DNA from: an uncultured Prevotellaceae bacterium
GTDB taxonomy: Bacteria > Bacteroidota > Bacteroidia > Bacteroidales > Bacteroidaceae
Direction: 5' to 3'
DNA: 64,000 nucleotides
Assembly (NCBI GenBank): GCA_902781315.1
Contig: CACZIT010000004.1
Span: 85,095 to 149,094, forward strand
Made by a program: the position numbers and the translations under genes. Shown here one piece after another: positions 46,593 to 55,890 of the stretch. The notes beneath the pieces are model-generated. The model was given only the letters and a program-made list of their open reading frames with translations. It was not told where the DNA came from and did no database searches. The first letter of the stretch is position 1. Each line of letters begins with the position of its first letter.

Positions 46593-46623
46593 CAAAGTTA
46601 GTGTAAATCGGAGATAATACAAA
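46593..46623 (-). promoter_or_regulatory. ftsE-lysC-lysA promoter
   Basis: Minus-strand TTTG (46623-46620), 19-base spacer, TAACTTTG (46600-46593). Distance from the box to the ATG is five bases. Confidence 0.82.
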
Positions 46624-46648
46624 ATAAAAAGTTGACTTTTTTACTTTT

Positions 46649-48481
46649 TTATGTGAGTTCGCTCAGTTCGAGCCATCGCATGCTCTTATCGTCGAGTTCG
46701 TCCTTCAGCTGTGGCAGGCGCTTGCTTTTCTCAGTGAGTTCTTCAATTGAGAGGTTTCCGCTGCACAGGGCTTCTTCGATGGCTTTCTGTTCAGCCTCCA
46801 GCGCTTCAATGTCTTTCTCCAACTGTTCGTACTCACGCTTTTCCTTGTAACTCATCTTGCGGGATGACCTGCGCTCGTCAGTTGTAGAACTGGAGTGGGG
46901 GGCAGCAGGTTTGTTTTTGCTGTCACTGGCTTTCCTGCTCTGTTCCTTATCCTGCCTCTCAGCTTGTTCTTTGGCCTTGGCATAGTCGCGATATTGAGTG
47001 TAGTTGCCAGGGAAGTCCTGTATGCGTCCTTCGCCGTGGAAAACCAGCAGGTGGTCGACCACCTTGTCGGTGAAGTAGCGGTCGTGGCTGACGACGATGA
47101 CACATCCCGGGAAATCCTGCAGATACTCTTCCAGAACTTGCAGGGTCTGAATGTCAAGGTCGTTGGTGGGCTCGTCGAGGACAAGGAAGTTGGGACTGCG
47201 CATGAGCACCGTGCAAAGATACAACTTCCGACGCTCACCACCGCTGAGCTTGGCCACGTAGTTGTATTGCTGTTCGGGAGTGAAGAGAAAATACTGCAGA
47301 AATTGTGATGCCGAAAGATGGCGCCCACTGCCCAGGTCTACATACTCGGCAATGTCTCTGACTATGTCGATAACTTTCTGGTCTTCACGGAATTGCAGGC
47401 CTTCCTGCGAGAAATAGCCGAAGCGAACGGTCTCGCCAATATCGAAGCGACCGGCATCAGGTTGCTCCAGTCCGAGCAGAAGACGGATGAAAGTAGACTT
47501 GCCGGTTCCGTTGCTGCCTACGATTCCCATCTTCTCGAATCGGGCGAAGTTGTAATAAAAGTCTTTTAATATCGTCAGAGGCTTCCCATTAACGTCGTCG
47601 CGTGGTTGGAATGCCTTCGACACATATTGGCATTCGAAGATTTTGCTGCCTATATAGACGTTGGAGGCTTTCAGGCGTATCTGTCGTTCCTCAATGCGCT
47701 GCTTGGCAATGCGCTCCAGTTCGTAGAAAGCATCCTCGCGGTACTTTGCTTTATGGCCTCGGGCTTGAGGCATTCGTCTCATCCACTCCAACTCCGTGCG
47801 ATACAGGTTGTTGGCTCTTGCCACTTCAGCACGCAGGTTGTCGATGCGTTGCTGGCGTTTCTCAAGATAGTAGCTGTAGTTGCCTCGATAAGTGTAGAGC
47901 TGCCTGTTGTCGAGCTCAATGATGAGGTTGCAGACGCGATCCAGGAAGTAACGGTCGTGGGTGACCATGAGCAACGTCTTGTTGCTGCGCCCCAGATAGC
48001 CCTCAAGCCATTCAATCATTTCCAGGTCGAGATGGTTTGTCGGTTCGTCGAGTATCAGGAAATCTGGTTCGGTGATGAGGACGTTTGCCAGAGCCACACG
48101 CTTGCGCTGGCCACCACTGAGTTGCCCCATCGGTTGATAGAGGTCGCGTATCTTCAGCTGGGTGAGAATCTGTTTAGCCCGAAGCACCTTCTCGTCGTTA
48201 CCTTCATGGTTGAAGCATGCGTCGAGCACAGTGTCGTCAGGATTGAAAAGGGGCATCTGCTCCAGAAAGCCTACGCGTAGGTCTTTGCGGTAGACGATGG
48301 AGCCACTGTCGTAGCCTTCTTTGCCAGTGAGAATGGAGAGTAGCGTTGACTTGCCCGTACCATTCTTGGCGACAAGTCCTATTTTCTGACCTTCGGCCAC
48401 GGAAAATGAGATGTCTTCGAACAACACCTGGGCGCCGAACGATTTTGTCAGATTCTGGATGTCAACAAATGGATTTGCCAA
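46649..48481 (-). CDS. ABC-F ATPase (Uup/EttA-type)
   Basis: 610 aa. Two ABC domains: Walker A sites VAKNGTGKST and GSNGTGKST, signatures LSGGQRKRVALA and LSGGERRKLYL, and the inter-domain arm between. The C-terminal 90 residues form a charged coiled coil (EYEQLEKDIEALEAEQ), as in Uup, which acts on ribosomes or branched DNA. No membrane domain. It follows engB by 37 bases. Confidence 0.92.
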   Translation of the reverse strand: MANPFVDIQNLTKSFGAQVLFEDISFSVAEGQKIGLVAKNGTGKSTLLSILTGKEGYDSGSIVYRKDLRVGFLEQMPLFNPDDTVLDACFNHEGNDEKVLRAKQILTQLKIRDLYQPMGQLSGGQRKRVALANVLITEPDFLILDEPTNHLDLEMIEWLEGYLGRSNKTLLMVTHDRYFLDRVCNLIIELDNRQLYTYRGNYSYYLEKRQQRIDNLRAEVARANNLYRTELEWMRRMPQARGHKAKYREDAFYELERIAKQRIEERQIRLKASNVYIGSKIFECQYVSKAFQPRDDVNGKPLTILKDFYYNFARFEKMGIVGSNGTGKSTFIRLLLGLEQPDAGRFDIGETVRFGYFSQEGLQFREDQKVIDIVRDIAEYVDLGSGRHLSASQFLQYFLFTPEQQYNYVAKLSGGERRKLYLCTVLMRSPNFLVLDEPTNDLDIQTLQVLEEYLQDFPGCVIVVSHDRYFTDKVVDHLLVFHGEGRIQDFPGNYTQYRDYAKAKEQAERQDKEQSRKASDSKNKPAAPHSSSTTDERRSSRKMSYKEKREYEQLEKDIEALEAEQKAIEEALCSGNLSIEELTEKSKRLPQLKDELDDKSMRWLELSELT

Positions 48482-48518
48482 AGTCGTATCTTCTTTTTAT
48501 TCAAGTATGAAAGATTTA

Positions 48519-49127
48519 TTATTCTTCTTCTTTCAATGATTTGTTGATTTGCTCAATGTAATTCAGCACTTCGTCGCGTCCGAGTTGCTTGTCGGCACTT
48601 GTGATGAAGTAGGGGGGCAGTTCTTCCCAACGGTCTTCCATGTGCTTCATCCATGCCGCAGCTGCGGTTTTTACTTTTGTAGGAGCCAACTTGTCGGCCT
48701 TCGTGAAGACGATACAGAAGGGAATGGACGATTCGCCAAGCCAGTCGATGAACTCCCGGTCGATGGCTTGAGGGTCGTGGCGGATATCAATGAGCACAAA
48801 AACGTTGCAAAGTTGTTGGCGCTGCAGGATGTAGCCCCTGATCATATTTTCAAGTTTCTGTCTCTCTGTCTTGGAACGCTTGGCAAATCCGTAGCCTGGC
48901 AGGTCGACCAGATACCATTCTTTATTGATGATGAAGTGGTTGATGAGCAGGGTTTTACCAGGCGTTGCCGATGTCTTGGCAAGCCCTTTGTGCCTGCAGA
49001 GCATATTGATCAGACTTGATTTGCCTACGTTGGAACGGCCAATGAAGGCATACTCAGGCTTGTTGTCGGCGGGACAAAGGCTGACATTTGGGGCAGATAA
49101 TACAAATTCAGAATTCTTGATTTCCAT
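48519..49127 (-). CDS. engB: Ribosome biogenesis GTPase EngB/YsxC
   Basis: 202 aa. GTPase motifs G1 [10 protein letters not shown]3 DLPGYG and G4 TKADK are present. EngB assists assembly of the 50S ribosomal subunit. First gene of a two-gene unit with the ABC-F gene; its promoter lies 22 bases upstream. Confidence 0.94.
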   Translation of the reverse strand: MEIKNSEFVLSAPNVSLCPADNKPEYAFIGRSNVGKSSLINMLCRHKGLAKTSATPGKTLLINHFIINKEWYLVDLPGYGFAKRSKTERQKLENMIRGYILQRQQLCNVFVLIDIRHDPQAIDREFIDWLGESSIPFCIVFTKADKLAPTKVKTAAAAWMKHMEDRWEELPPYFITSADKQLGRDEVLNYIEQINKSLKEEE

Positions 49128-49149
49128 ATTATTTGTCGTTTTATTGGTG

Positions 49150-49157
49150 CAAAATTA
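49150..49157 (-). promoter_or_regulatory. engB promoter -7 box
   Basis: Minus-strand TAATTTTG, 22 bases before the engB ATG. Confidence 0.7.
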
Positions 49158-49167
49158 CAAAGAAAAG

Positions 49168-49197
49168 TTGAATTGTCGAAATAATTTCCTACCTTTG
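49168..49197 (+). promoter_or_regulatory. Promoter of the Gfo/Idh gene
   Basis: TTG at 49168-49170, 19-base spacer, TACCTTTG at 49190-49197. Confidence 0.75.
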
Positions 49198-49226
49198 CAC
49201 TGAAAAATAGAAAAGAATCGGGAAAT

Positions 49227-50204
49227 ATGAAGTTAATCAGTTGGGGATTCATTGGATGCGGTGAAGTGGCAGAGTTGAAATCAGGACCTGCTTTCAACGA
49301 TGTGACGGGGTCGCATGTTGAGGCGGTGATGAGCCGTACTGAGGCGAGAGCCCGCTCTTATGCCGAGCGACATGGTGTCAGCAAATGGTATACTGATGCT
49401 CAGAAACTGATAGACGACCCAAACGTAAATGCCATTTACGTGGCTACTCCGCCCAGTTCGCATGCAACGTTTGCCATCATGGCCATGCGGGCGGGAAAGC
49501 CTGTCTATGTGGAAAAACCCTTGGCGTCAAACTATGAAGATTGTGCTCGCATCAACCGAATTAGCGAAGATACGGGGGTGCCTTGTTTCGTGGCTTACTA
49601 TCGGCGCTATCTGCCATATTTCCAACGAGTTAAAGAGATAATAAACAGTGGCCAGATTGGTCAGGTAGCCTACGTACAGGTTCGTTTTACCACACCTCCT
49701 CGCCCAGAAGATTATCAGGAAAACAAACCCTGGCGATTGATTCCAGATATTGCTGGCGGTGGCTATTTTTATGATTTGGCGGCTCATCAGTTAGACTTGT
49801 TGCAAGATTTATTTGGAGTGATTGTTCGTGCCCATGGATATAAGACCAATCGGGCCCACCTATATGATGCTGAGGACACCGTGTCGGCGTCATTCCGTTT
49901 TGAGAATGGATTGGTGGGTAGTGGCTCATGGTGTTTTGTGGGGCACGAGAGTGCACGCGAAGATCGCATAGAAGTGGTCGGCGACAAGGGCATGGTCTCT
50001 TTTTCGGTGTTCAGCTATGAGCCTATCAGACTGGTGACAAGCGATGGAGAACAATTCATCGAGGTTGAGAATCCCGATTATGTGCAGTTGCCACTCATCA
50101 AATCTGTCATTGAGGATTTGCAAGGGTTCGGAATGTGCCGTTGCACCAGTGTCAGCGCAACGCCGGTCAATTGGGTGATGGACCGCATACTTGGCAAGTT
50201 CTGA
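49227..50204 (+). CDS. Gfo/Idh/MocA-family oxidoreductase
   Basis: 325 aa. Rossmann motif GFIGCGEVAE at the N-terminus, the catalytic VEKPLASN (Lys-Pro) region and the C-terminal beta-sheet half (AGGGYFYDLAAHQLDLLQ) are present. Uses NAD(P) on a sugar, inositol or related compound; substrate not readable. It is 33 bases upstream of the DUF4421 gene. Confidence 0.9.
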   Translation: MKLISWGFIGCGEVAELKSGPAFNDVTGSHVEAVMSRTEARARSYAERHGVSKWYTDAQKLIDDPNVNAIYVATPPSSHATFAIMAMRAGKPVYVEKPLASNYEDCARINRISEDTGVPCFVAYYRRYLPYFQRVKEIINSGQIGQVAYVQVRFTTPPRPEDYQENKPWRLIPDIAGGGYFYDLAAHQLDLLQDLFGVIVRAHGYKTNRAHLYDAEDTVSASFRFENGLVGSGSWCFVGHESAREDRIEVVGDKGMVSFSVFSYEPIRLVTSDGEQFIEVENPDYVQLPLIKSVIEDLQGFGMCRCTSVSATPVNWVMDRILGKF

Positions 50205-50237
50205 CCCCTGTACCCCTCGGAAACAGAGTGAGACGAA

Positions 50238-51305
50238 ATGAAGAAGCTATCATTCATCATATTGCTTACGTTTTTTTCAATGTCAATGCTGGCAGACGAC
50301 AGTATTGACGTGAAGAAGCCGTCTCTCTTCGACAAGTTGTACGAGATAGTAAAGGAGTTCAGCCGAGTTGACAAGAAATACATTGAGCCTCAGCATTATA
50401 ACTATACCGTCATGCTTCAGAATACCAATACGTATGAATCCTACACATTGCGCAACAAGGAGGGGCAGGAAATAGTGCTTTCGCCAGAACCAAGTGTGAA
50501 AATCGGCCCTTATGTAGGTTGGCGCTGGTTAGTACTGGGATATACGATTGACGTTTCGCACCTTTTTGAAAGCCATCATAAGCAGGATTGGGACATCAGC
50601 CTCTACAGCAATCAGGTGGGTATCGACCTGTTCTATCGAAAGACGGGTAATGACTATAAAGTCAGACGGGCTTACCTTGGCGACAATATTTCTACTGACA
50701 ACCTCAGAAATGTTCCGTTTGGTGGTTTCAATGCCAGCATCAAGGGTTTTAATCTCTATTATATTCTGAACCACAAACGCTTCTCCTATCCTGCAGCGTT
50801 CAATCAGAGCACCTGCCAGAAAATCAGTTGCGGATCTCCACTCGTGGGCATCGGATACACCAAACATTCATTGAGTATTGACGCGGAGAAACTATATGGG
50901 CTGATTGAAAGTCGTCTCGGCTACGATTCGTCCAAATTGAACATGGACAGCAGCCTGGTGGCGGCCAAGGTCAATTATACTGACTTCTCGGTTTCCGGTG
51001 GCTATGCCTATAACTGGGTGTTTGCAAAAAACTGGGTTGCAGCAGCCTCACTCTCGCTTGCCATCGGCCACAAGCGAAGCACTGGTGATATGGAGCACGA
51101 TGGCTTCAGGCTGCGCGACTTCTCTTTCCGCAACTTCAATCTCGATGGAGTGGGGCGTTTCGGAATGGTTTGGAACAACACCCGGTGGTATGCGGGTTGG
51201 AGCGCTATCTTGCATTCATACAGCTATAGGAAGAGCCAGTTCTCGACAAATAGCGTGTTTGGTAGTCTGAATATCTATTTTGGCTATAATTTTGGCAATC
51301 GTTAA
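50238..51305 (+). CDS. DUF4421 outer-membrane-like protein
   Basis: 355 aa with a signal peptide (about 1-19). The mature part is beta-rich with aromatic repeats and ends in ...IYFGYNFGNR, a barrel-like C-terminus. Matches the DUF4421 family seen in Bacteroidota; function unknown. Probably co-transcribed with the oxidoreductase. Confidence 0.78.
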   Translation: MKKLSFIILLTFFSMSMLADDSIDVKKPSLFDKLYEIVKEFSRVDKKYIEPQHYNYTVMLQNTNTYESYTLRNKEGQEIVLSPEPSVKIGPYVGWRWLVLGYTIDVSHLFESHHKQDWDISLYSNQVGIDLFYRKTGNDYKVRRAYLGDNISTDNLRNVPFGGFNASIKGFNLYYILNHKRFSYPAAFNQSTCQKISCGSPLVGIGYTKHSLSIDAEKLYGLIESRLGYDSSKLNMDSSLVAAKVNYTDFSVSGGYAYNWVFAKNWVAAASLSLAIGHKRSTGDMEHDGFRLRDFSFRNFNLDGVGRFGMVWNNTRWYAGWSAILHSYSYRKSQFSTNSVFGSLNIYFGYNFGNR

Positions 51306-51340
51306 TGAAAATCTAAAAACTTCTTAACGCCCAATTGCAT

Positions 51341-51385
51341 TTCTTGCAGAAAACTTGCAAGAATAAAAAATTATAACTATTTTTG
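51341..51385 (+). promoter_or_regulatory. Hairpin and promoter upstream of the phosphohexomutase gene
   Basis: The stem TTCTTGCA/TGCAAGAA (51341-51363) overlaps the TTG at 51355-51357. A 20-base spacer and TATTTTTG at 51378-51385 follow. The hairpin could end the DUF4421 transcript or be an operator over the promoter. Confidence 0.65.
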
Positions 51386-51445
51386 CGATTAAAATCCGGT
51401 AAAGATCAAAATCTATTATTTGAACTATAAAAAATAAAAGCTTTT

Positions 51446-53194
51446 ATGGACAACAATGCACAATTAATCGCTCAGTGCGAGGAAAGAGCAAAGCAGTGGC
51501 TGACACCTGCTTTCGACGAAGAAACACGCAAAGCCGTTCAGGCTATGCTGGACAATGAAGACAAAACGGAACTCATCGATGCCTTCTATCGCGACCTGGA
51601 ATTTGGTACAGGCGGTCTGCGTGGTATCATGGGTGCCGGCACCAATCGTATGAACATCTACATCGTGGGTATGGCTACGCAGGGATTTGCCAACTACATC
51701 CTGAAGGCATTCCCAGGCCGCAAAGACCTGAGTGTTGTGGTGGGACACGATTGCCGCAACAATGGCCGCCTGTTTGCTGAGACTGTTGCCAACATCTTCT
51801 CGGCCAACGGCATCAAGGTGTATCTCTTTGAGAGCCTTCGTCCGACGCCGGAAATCAGCTATGCCATCCGTCATCTCGGTTGCCAGGCTGGTGTCAACGT
51901 GACTGCTTCGCATAATCCCAAGGAATACAATGGATATAAGGCTTACTGGGAAGATGGTGCACAGGTGCTGGCTCCACACGACAAGGGCATCATCGACGAA
52001 GTGAACAAGGTGACCATTGCCGACGTGAAGTTTGAAGGAAACAAGGAACTCATCGACATCATCGGTGGTGAGATGGACTGGGACTACCTGCAGGCTGTGA
52101 AGGAAGCTATGGTCGACCAGGATGTCATCCTGCGCCAGAAAGACCTGAACATTGTCTACAGCCCTATGCATGGTACGGGTCGCGTGATCATTCCTGAGGC
52201 TCTGCGTTCATGGGGATTCCAGAACATCCACGTGGTGCCCGAGCAGATGGTGATCGATGGTAACTTCCCGACTGTGGTAAGCCCCAACCCCGAGAATGCC
52301 GAAGCTATGACGCTGGGCATGAAACTGGGTACGCGCCTGAACGCCGACCTCGTCATTGCCAGCGATCCTGATGCCGACCGTCTGGCCATTGTCTGCCGCA
52401 ATGCCAAAGGCGAGTGGGAGATCATCAATGGTAACCAGACCTGCATGATGTTCTGCTGGTACATCATCGCCAACAAGAAGAAACTCGGCCAGCTGAAGGG
52501 CAACGAGTTCCTGGTGAAGACCATCGTGACAACAGAGGTAATTGCCGAGATTGCAAAGAAGAACGAAGTGGAACTGCGCGACTGCTATACAGGCTTCAAG
52601 TGGATTGCTAACGAGATCCGTAAGTCGGAAGGCGTGAAGAAGTACATCGGCGGTGGCGAAGAGTCATTCGGATTCCTGCCGTTCGATAAGGTACGCGATA
52701 AGGACTCCCCAGCATCTATCTGCCTGATTTGCGAGATTGCCGCATGGGCAAAGGACAACGGCAAGACCCTCTACGACCTGCTCATGGATATTTATGTTGA
52801 GTACGGCTTCTCCTTCGAGAACACTATCAACGTCGTGCGTCCAGGTAAGACGGGTGCTGACGAGATTCGCCAGATGATGGAGAACTTCCGTCAGAATCCT
52901 CCCACCGACCTGGGTGGCTCGGAAGTCTGCCTGTGGAAGGACTATCAGACACTGGAGGCCCGCTATGCCGACGGTAAGGTGGAAAAGATTGACATGCCTG
53001 ATACATCGAATGTGCTGCAATGGTTCTGCACCGATGGTACAAAGGTGAGCGTGCGTCCTTCGGGCACTGAGCCGAAGATCAAGTTCTATCTTGAGGTGAA
53101 GGATCCCACCATGCGTTGCGCTGGTTGCTACGAGCGTTGCCTCGCTGGAGCCAAGGAGAAGGTAGAGGCCATCAAGCAGAGTCTGAACCTCTAA
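51446..53194 (+). CDS. Phosphoglucomutase/phosphomannomutase-family enzyme
   Basis: 582 aa alpha-D-phosphohexomutase. Catalytic Ser loop TASHNPKEYNGYK, Mg loop DPDADR, sugar loop GGEESFGF and phosphate loop RPSGTEPKIKFY are complete. Interconverts hexose 1- and 6-phosphates. The length matches the long PgcA-type. Followed by a strong bidirectional terminator. Confidence 0.94.
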   Translation: MDNNAQLIAQCEERAKQWLTPAFDEETRKAVQAMLDNEDKTELIDAFYRDLEFGTGGLRGIMGAGTNRMNIYIVGMATQGFANYILKAFPGRKDLSVVVGHDCRNNGRLFAETVANIFSANGIKVYLFESLRPTPEISYAIRHLGCQAGVNVTASHNPKEYNGYKAYWEDGAQVLAPHDKGIIDEVNKVTIADVKFEGNKELIDIIGGEMDWDYLQAVKEAMVDQDVILRQKDLNIVYSPMHGTGRVIIPEALRSWGFQNIHVVPEQMVIDGNFPTVVSPNPENAEAMTLGMKLGTRLNADLVIASDPDADRLAIVCRNAKGEWEIINGNQTCMMFCWYIIANKKKLGQLKGNEFLVKTIVTTEVIAEIAKKNEVELRDCYTGFKWIANEIRKSEGVKKYIGGGEESFGFLPFDKVRDKDSPASICLICEIAAWAKDNGKTLYDLLMDIYVEYGFSFENTINVVRPGKTGADEIRQMMENFRQNPPTDLGGSEVCLWKDYQTLEARYADGKVEKIDMPDTSNVLQWFCTDGTKVSVRPSGTEPKIKFYLEVKDPTMRCAGCYERCLAGAKEKVEAIKQSLNL

Positions 53195-53254
53195 GAACCT
53201 CTAACATTGTATGAGGCTTCGTCGTAATGATTGGAGCCTCATATAATATAAAAA

Positions 53255-53294
53255 GGAGCGAACCACAAAGACTGATGGTTCGCTCCGTTTTTTT
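53255..53294. terminator. Bidirectional terminator
   Basis: 11-bp perfect stem GGAGCGAACCA/TGGTTCGCTCC (53255-53265 with 53276-53286). T run on the plus side (53288-53294) and an A run before it serve both the mutase (+) and the His-rich gene (-). Confidence 0.9.
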
Positions 53295-53324
53295 GCTCAT
53301 TAATCTCTGTTTCCTCTAAGCCAA

Positions 53325-53579
53325 TCAATCGACGCTATAGATATAGACGACATAAAGAGAAATGAGTATTGCAGCCACACACATGATGAAAAACAGCCCT
53401 TTCTTGAATCTCTTTCTCATCTGTCGAGCTTTCAGGTTGTTGTTCTTAAACACTTCTGAGTCATCCATATGCTTATGCTTGCCACTTCTATGGTGATGGT
53501 GCGTATGGCTTGAATGACTCGAGTGAGAATGATGAGTGTGCTGCGAGTGCTCTTGTGTGGAAGTCTTTTGTTCTGACAT
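53325..53579 (-). CDS. Small His-rich single-pass membrane protein
   Basis: 84 aa from ATG 53579. The N-terminal 40 residues hold about 16 His mixed with Ser and Thr; a basic patch (KARQMRKRFKKG) and one membrane helix (about 61-80) follow. Unknown family. It lies 65 bases downstream of hppA on the same strand. The His tract could bind divalent metal; that is only an inference. A longer start at 53630 would add residues unlike a signal and overlap the intergenic region. Confidence 0.65.
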   Translation of the reverse strand: MSEQKTSTQEHSQHTHHSHSSHSSHTHHHHRSGKHKHMDDSEVFKNNNLKARQMRKRFKKGLFFIMCVAAILISLYVVYIYSVD

Positions 53580-53644
53580 ATGTATAATAGCGAGTAAAAG
53601 AGTGAGGTGGGCGACATGCAGTGCTGTCACCCACCTCTTTTTGT

Positions 53645-55834
53645 TTACATGAATGCAACAGTAAGTCCTGCCATAACGATGCTGACCATCGACATGAGCT
53701 TAATCAGAATGTTCAGCGAAGGACCGGACGTGTCTTTGAAGGGATCGCCAACGGTGTCGCCAACGATGGTGGCCTTGTGGGCAAACGAACCCTTACCACC
53801 GAAGTTGCCTTCCTCGACGTTCTTCTTCGCGTTGTCCCAGGCACCACCTGCGTTGGCCATGAACACAGCCAGCGTGAAGCCACCTGCCAGACCACCGACG
53901 AGCAGACCCAGCACACCTGCAACACCCAGCACGCAACCCACGACGATGGGGATGACGATGGCGAGGATGGAGGGGAAGATCATCTCGTGCTGGGCAGCAC
54001 GTGTGGAAATCTCAACGCAACGGCCATAGTCAGGAGTGCCTGTACCTTCGAGGATGCCTGCAATCTCCTTGAACTGGCGACGCACCTCGACCACCATCTT
54101 CTGGGCGGCACGTCCCACAGCTTCCATCGTAAGACCGCAGAACAGGAAGGCTGCCATAGCGCCGATGAAGGCACCAACGAGCACCTTCGGGTTCATCAGG
54201 TTCACCTGGAAGAAGTTCATGAAGTCGGGAATCGTGGCCTGTGCGGCATTGATCACCTCACCCTTAACGTTGGTCATCGTCGTTCCGGCACGCTCCATAG
54301 CAATCTTGATTTCCTCAATGTAGGAAGCCAGCAGGGCCAGAGCCGTGAGGGCTGCAGAACCGATGGCGAAGCCCTTACCCGTAGCAGCAGTAGTGTTGCC
54401 CAGAGCGTCGAGAGCATCGGTGCGGTGACGCACTTCCTCACCCAGTTCGCTCATCTCGGCGTTACCGCCGGCATTGTCGGCGATGGGGCCGTAAGCATCG
54501 GTAGCCAGAGTGATGCCCAGTGTCGAAAGCATACCAACTGCTGCAATACCAACACCATAAAGACCGTGAGCCAGACTTTCAGACGACATCGAGAGGTCGA
54601 AGCCATTAGCACACATGTAGCTCAGCATGATGGCCACGCCAATGGTGATGACGGGGATGCAGGTCGAAATCATACCTGTGCCAATACCCTTGATGATAAC
54701 GGTGGCCGAACCTGTCAGACCAGCCTCAGAAATCTTCTGAGTCGGCTTGTAGGAGTGCGAAGTGTAGTACTCCGTTGCCTGACCGATGATGACACCGGCA
54801 GCAAGACCAGAGATGACAGAGAACGACAGACCGAGCCAGTTTTCAACACCCAGCAGATAGAGAATGGCGAAAGTAGCGCAGGCAATCAGCACTGCCGAAA
54901 CATTCGTACCCAGAGCCAGCGACTTCAGCAGGTCACGCATGGTAGCACCTTCCTTCGTGCGGACAAGGAAGATGCCCAGCAGCGACAGGAACACGCCAAC
55001 GGCAGCAATAAGCATCGGGGCTATGACGGCCTTCAACTGAGTCTCGCCACCAACGGCGGCAAAGGCAGCAGCACCCAGAGCTGCAGTAGAAAGAATAGAG
55101 CCGCAGTAACTCTCATAAAGGTCGGCGCCCATACCAGCAACGTCGCCCACGTTGTCACCCACGTTGTCGGCAATCGTAGCAGGGTTGCGGGGATCGTCCT
55201 CGGGGATGTCGGCTTCCACCTTACCCACGATGTCGGCACCCACGTCCGCTGCCTTAGTATAGATACCACCGCCAACACGTGCGAACAGAGCCTGTGTAGA
55301 GGCACCCATACCGAAGGTCAGCATGGTGGTCGTAATCGAAATGAGTCCATCGGGATCGAAGTGGTTCAGCACCACGAACCAGATAGCGATGTCGAGCAAG
55401 CCAAGTCCTACAACAGTGAGACCCATCACGGCACCCGAACGGAAAGCAATCTTCAGACCTGCATCGAGGCTCTGGCGGGCAGCATTAGCCGTGCGGCCGC
55501 TGGCATAGGTGGCAGTCTTCATGCCGAAGAAACCAGCCAGACCCGAGAAGAAACCGCCTGTGAGGAATGCGAAGGGCACCCAGGGGTTCTGAACGCCGAG
55601 TCCGTAAGCCATAAAGGCGAACAGGGCTGCAAGTGCGATGAACACATAGAGCACCACCTTGTACTGCTGTTTCAGATAAGCCATTGCACCATCGCGCACG
55701 TACTTAGCAATCTCACGCATACGAGGTGTTCCCTCGTCGGCCTTAATCATGCTCTTAAAGAAGAACCAGGCCATACCCAATGCCACGATAGAGGCAACGG
55801 GGACAAGCCAGAATACACTTGGAATGTTGTTCAT
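53645..55834 (-). CDS. hppA: Membrane-bound cation-pumping pyrophosphatase (K+-dependent type)
   Basis: 729 aa with about 16 helices. The pyrophosphate motif DVGADIVGKVEADIPEDDPR is complete, with a second Asp-rich motif NVGDNVGDVAGMGADLYES. GNTTAATGKG has Ala at the site that separates K+-dependent (Ala) from K+-independent (Lys) enzymes, so this should be K+-dependent, and most likely a Na+ pump. Hydrolyses PPi and exports Na+ and/or H+. Follows the porin gene. Confidence 0.94.
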   Translation of the reverse strand: MNNIPSVFWLVPVASIVALGMAWFFFKSMIKADEGTPRMREIAKYVRDGAMAYLKQQYKVVLYVFIALAALFAFMAYGLGVQNPWVPFAFLTGGFFSGLAGFFGMKTATYASGRTANAARQSLDAGLKIAFRSGAVMGLTVVGLGLLDIAIWFVVLNHFDPDGLISITTTMLTFGMGASTQALFARVGGGIYTKAADVGADIVGKVEADIPEDDPRNPATIADNVGDNVGDVAGMGADLYESYCGSILSTAALGAAAFAAVGGETQLKAVIAPMLIAAVGVFLSLLGIFLVRTKEGATMRDLLKSLALGTNVSAVLIACATFAILYLLGVENWLGLSFSVISGLAAGVIIGQATEYYTSHSYKPTQKISEAGLTGSATVIIKGIGTGMISTCIPVITIGVAIMLSYMCANGFDLSMSSESLAHGLYGVGIAAVGMLSTLGITLATDAYGPIADNAGGNAEMSELGEEVRHRTDALDALGNTTAATGKGFAIGSAALTALALLASYIEEIKIAMERAGTTMTNVKGEVINAAQATIPDFMNFFQVNLMNPKVLVGAFIGAMAAFLFCGLTMEAVGRAAQKMVVEVRRQFKEIAGILEGTGTPDYGRCVEISTRAAQHEMIFPSILAIVIPIVVGCVLGVAGVLGLLVGGLAGGFTLAVFMANAGGAWDNAKKNVEEGNFGGKGSFAHKATIVGDTVGDPFKDTSGPSLNILIKLMSMVSIVMAGLTVAFM

Positions 55835-55890
55835 AAGATTAATAGGTTTTTGTTTAACATAAGTTGATTAAAGTGTTCTTTACCATAACG

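Noticed and set aside
43311-46623. Lysine riboswitch or other leader control before lysC/lysA
   Set aside because: Gaps of 23 and 35 bases are far too short and ftsE starts almost at its promoter, leaving no leader.
53621-55867. 748-aa plus-strand frame opposite hppA
   Set aside because: Its His/Thr-rich composition is the mirror of the pump's coding sequence; the pump has all catalytic motifs.
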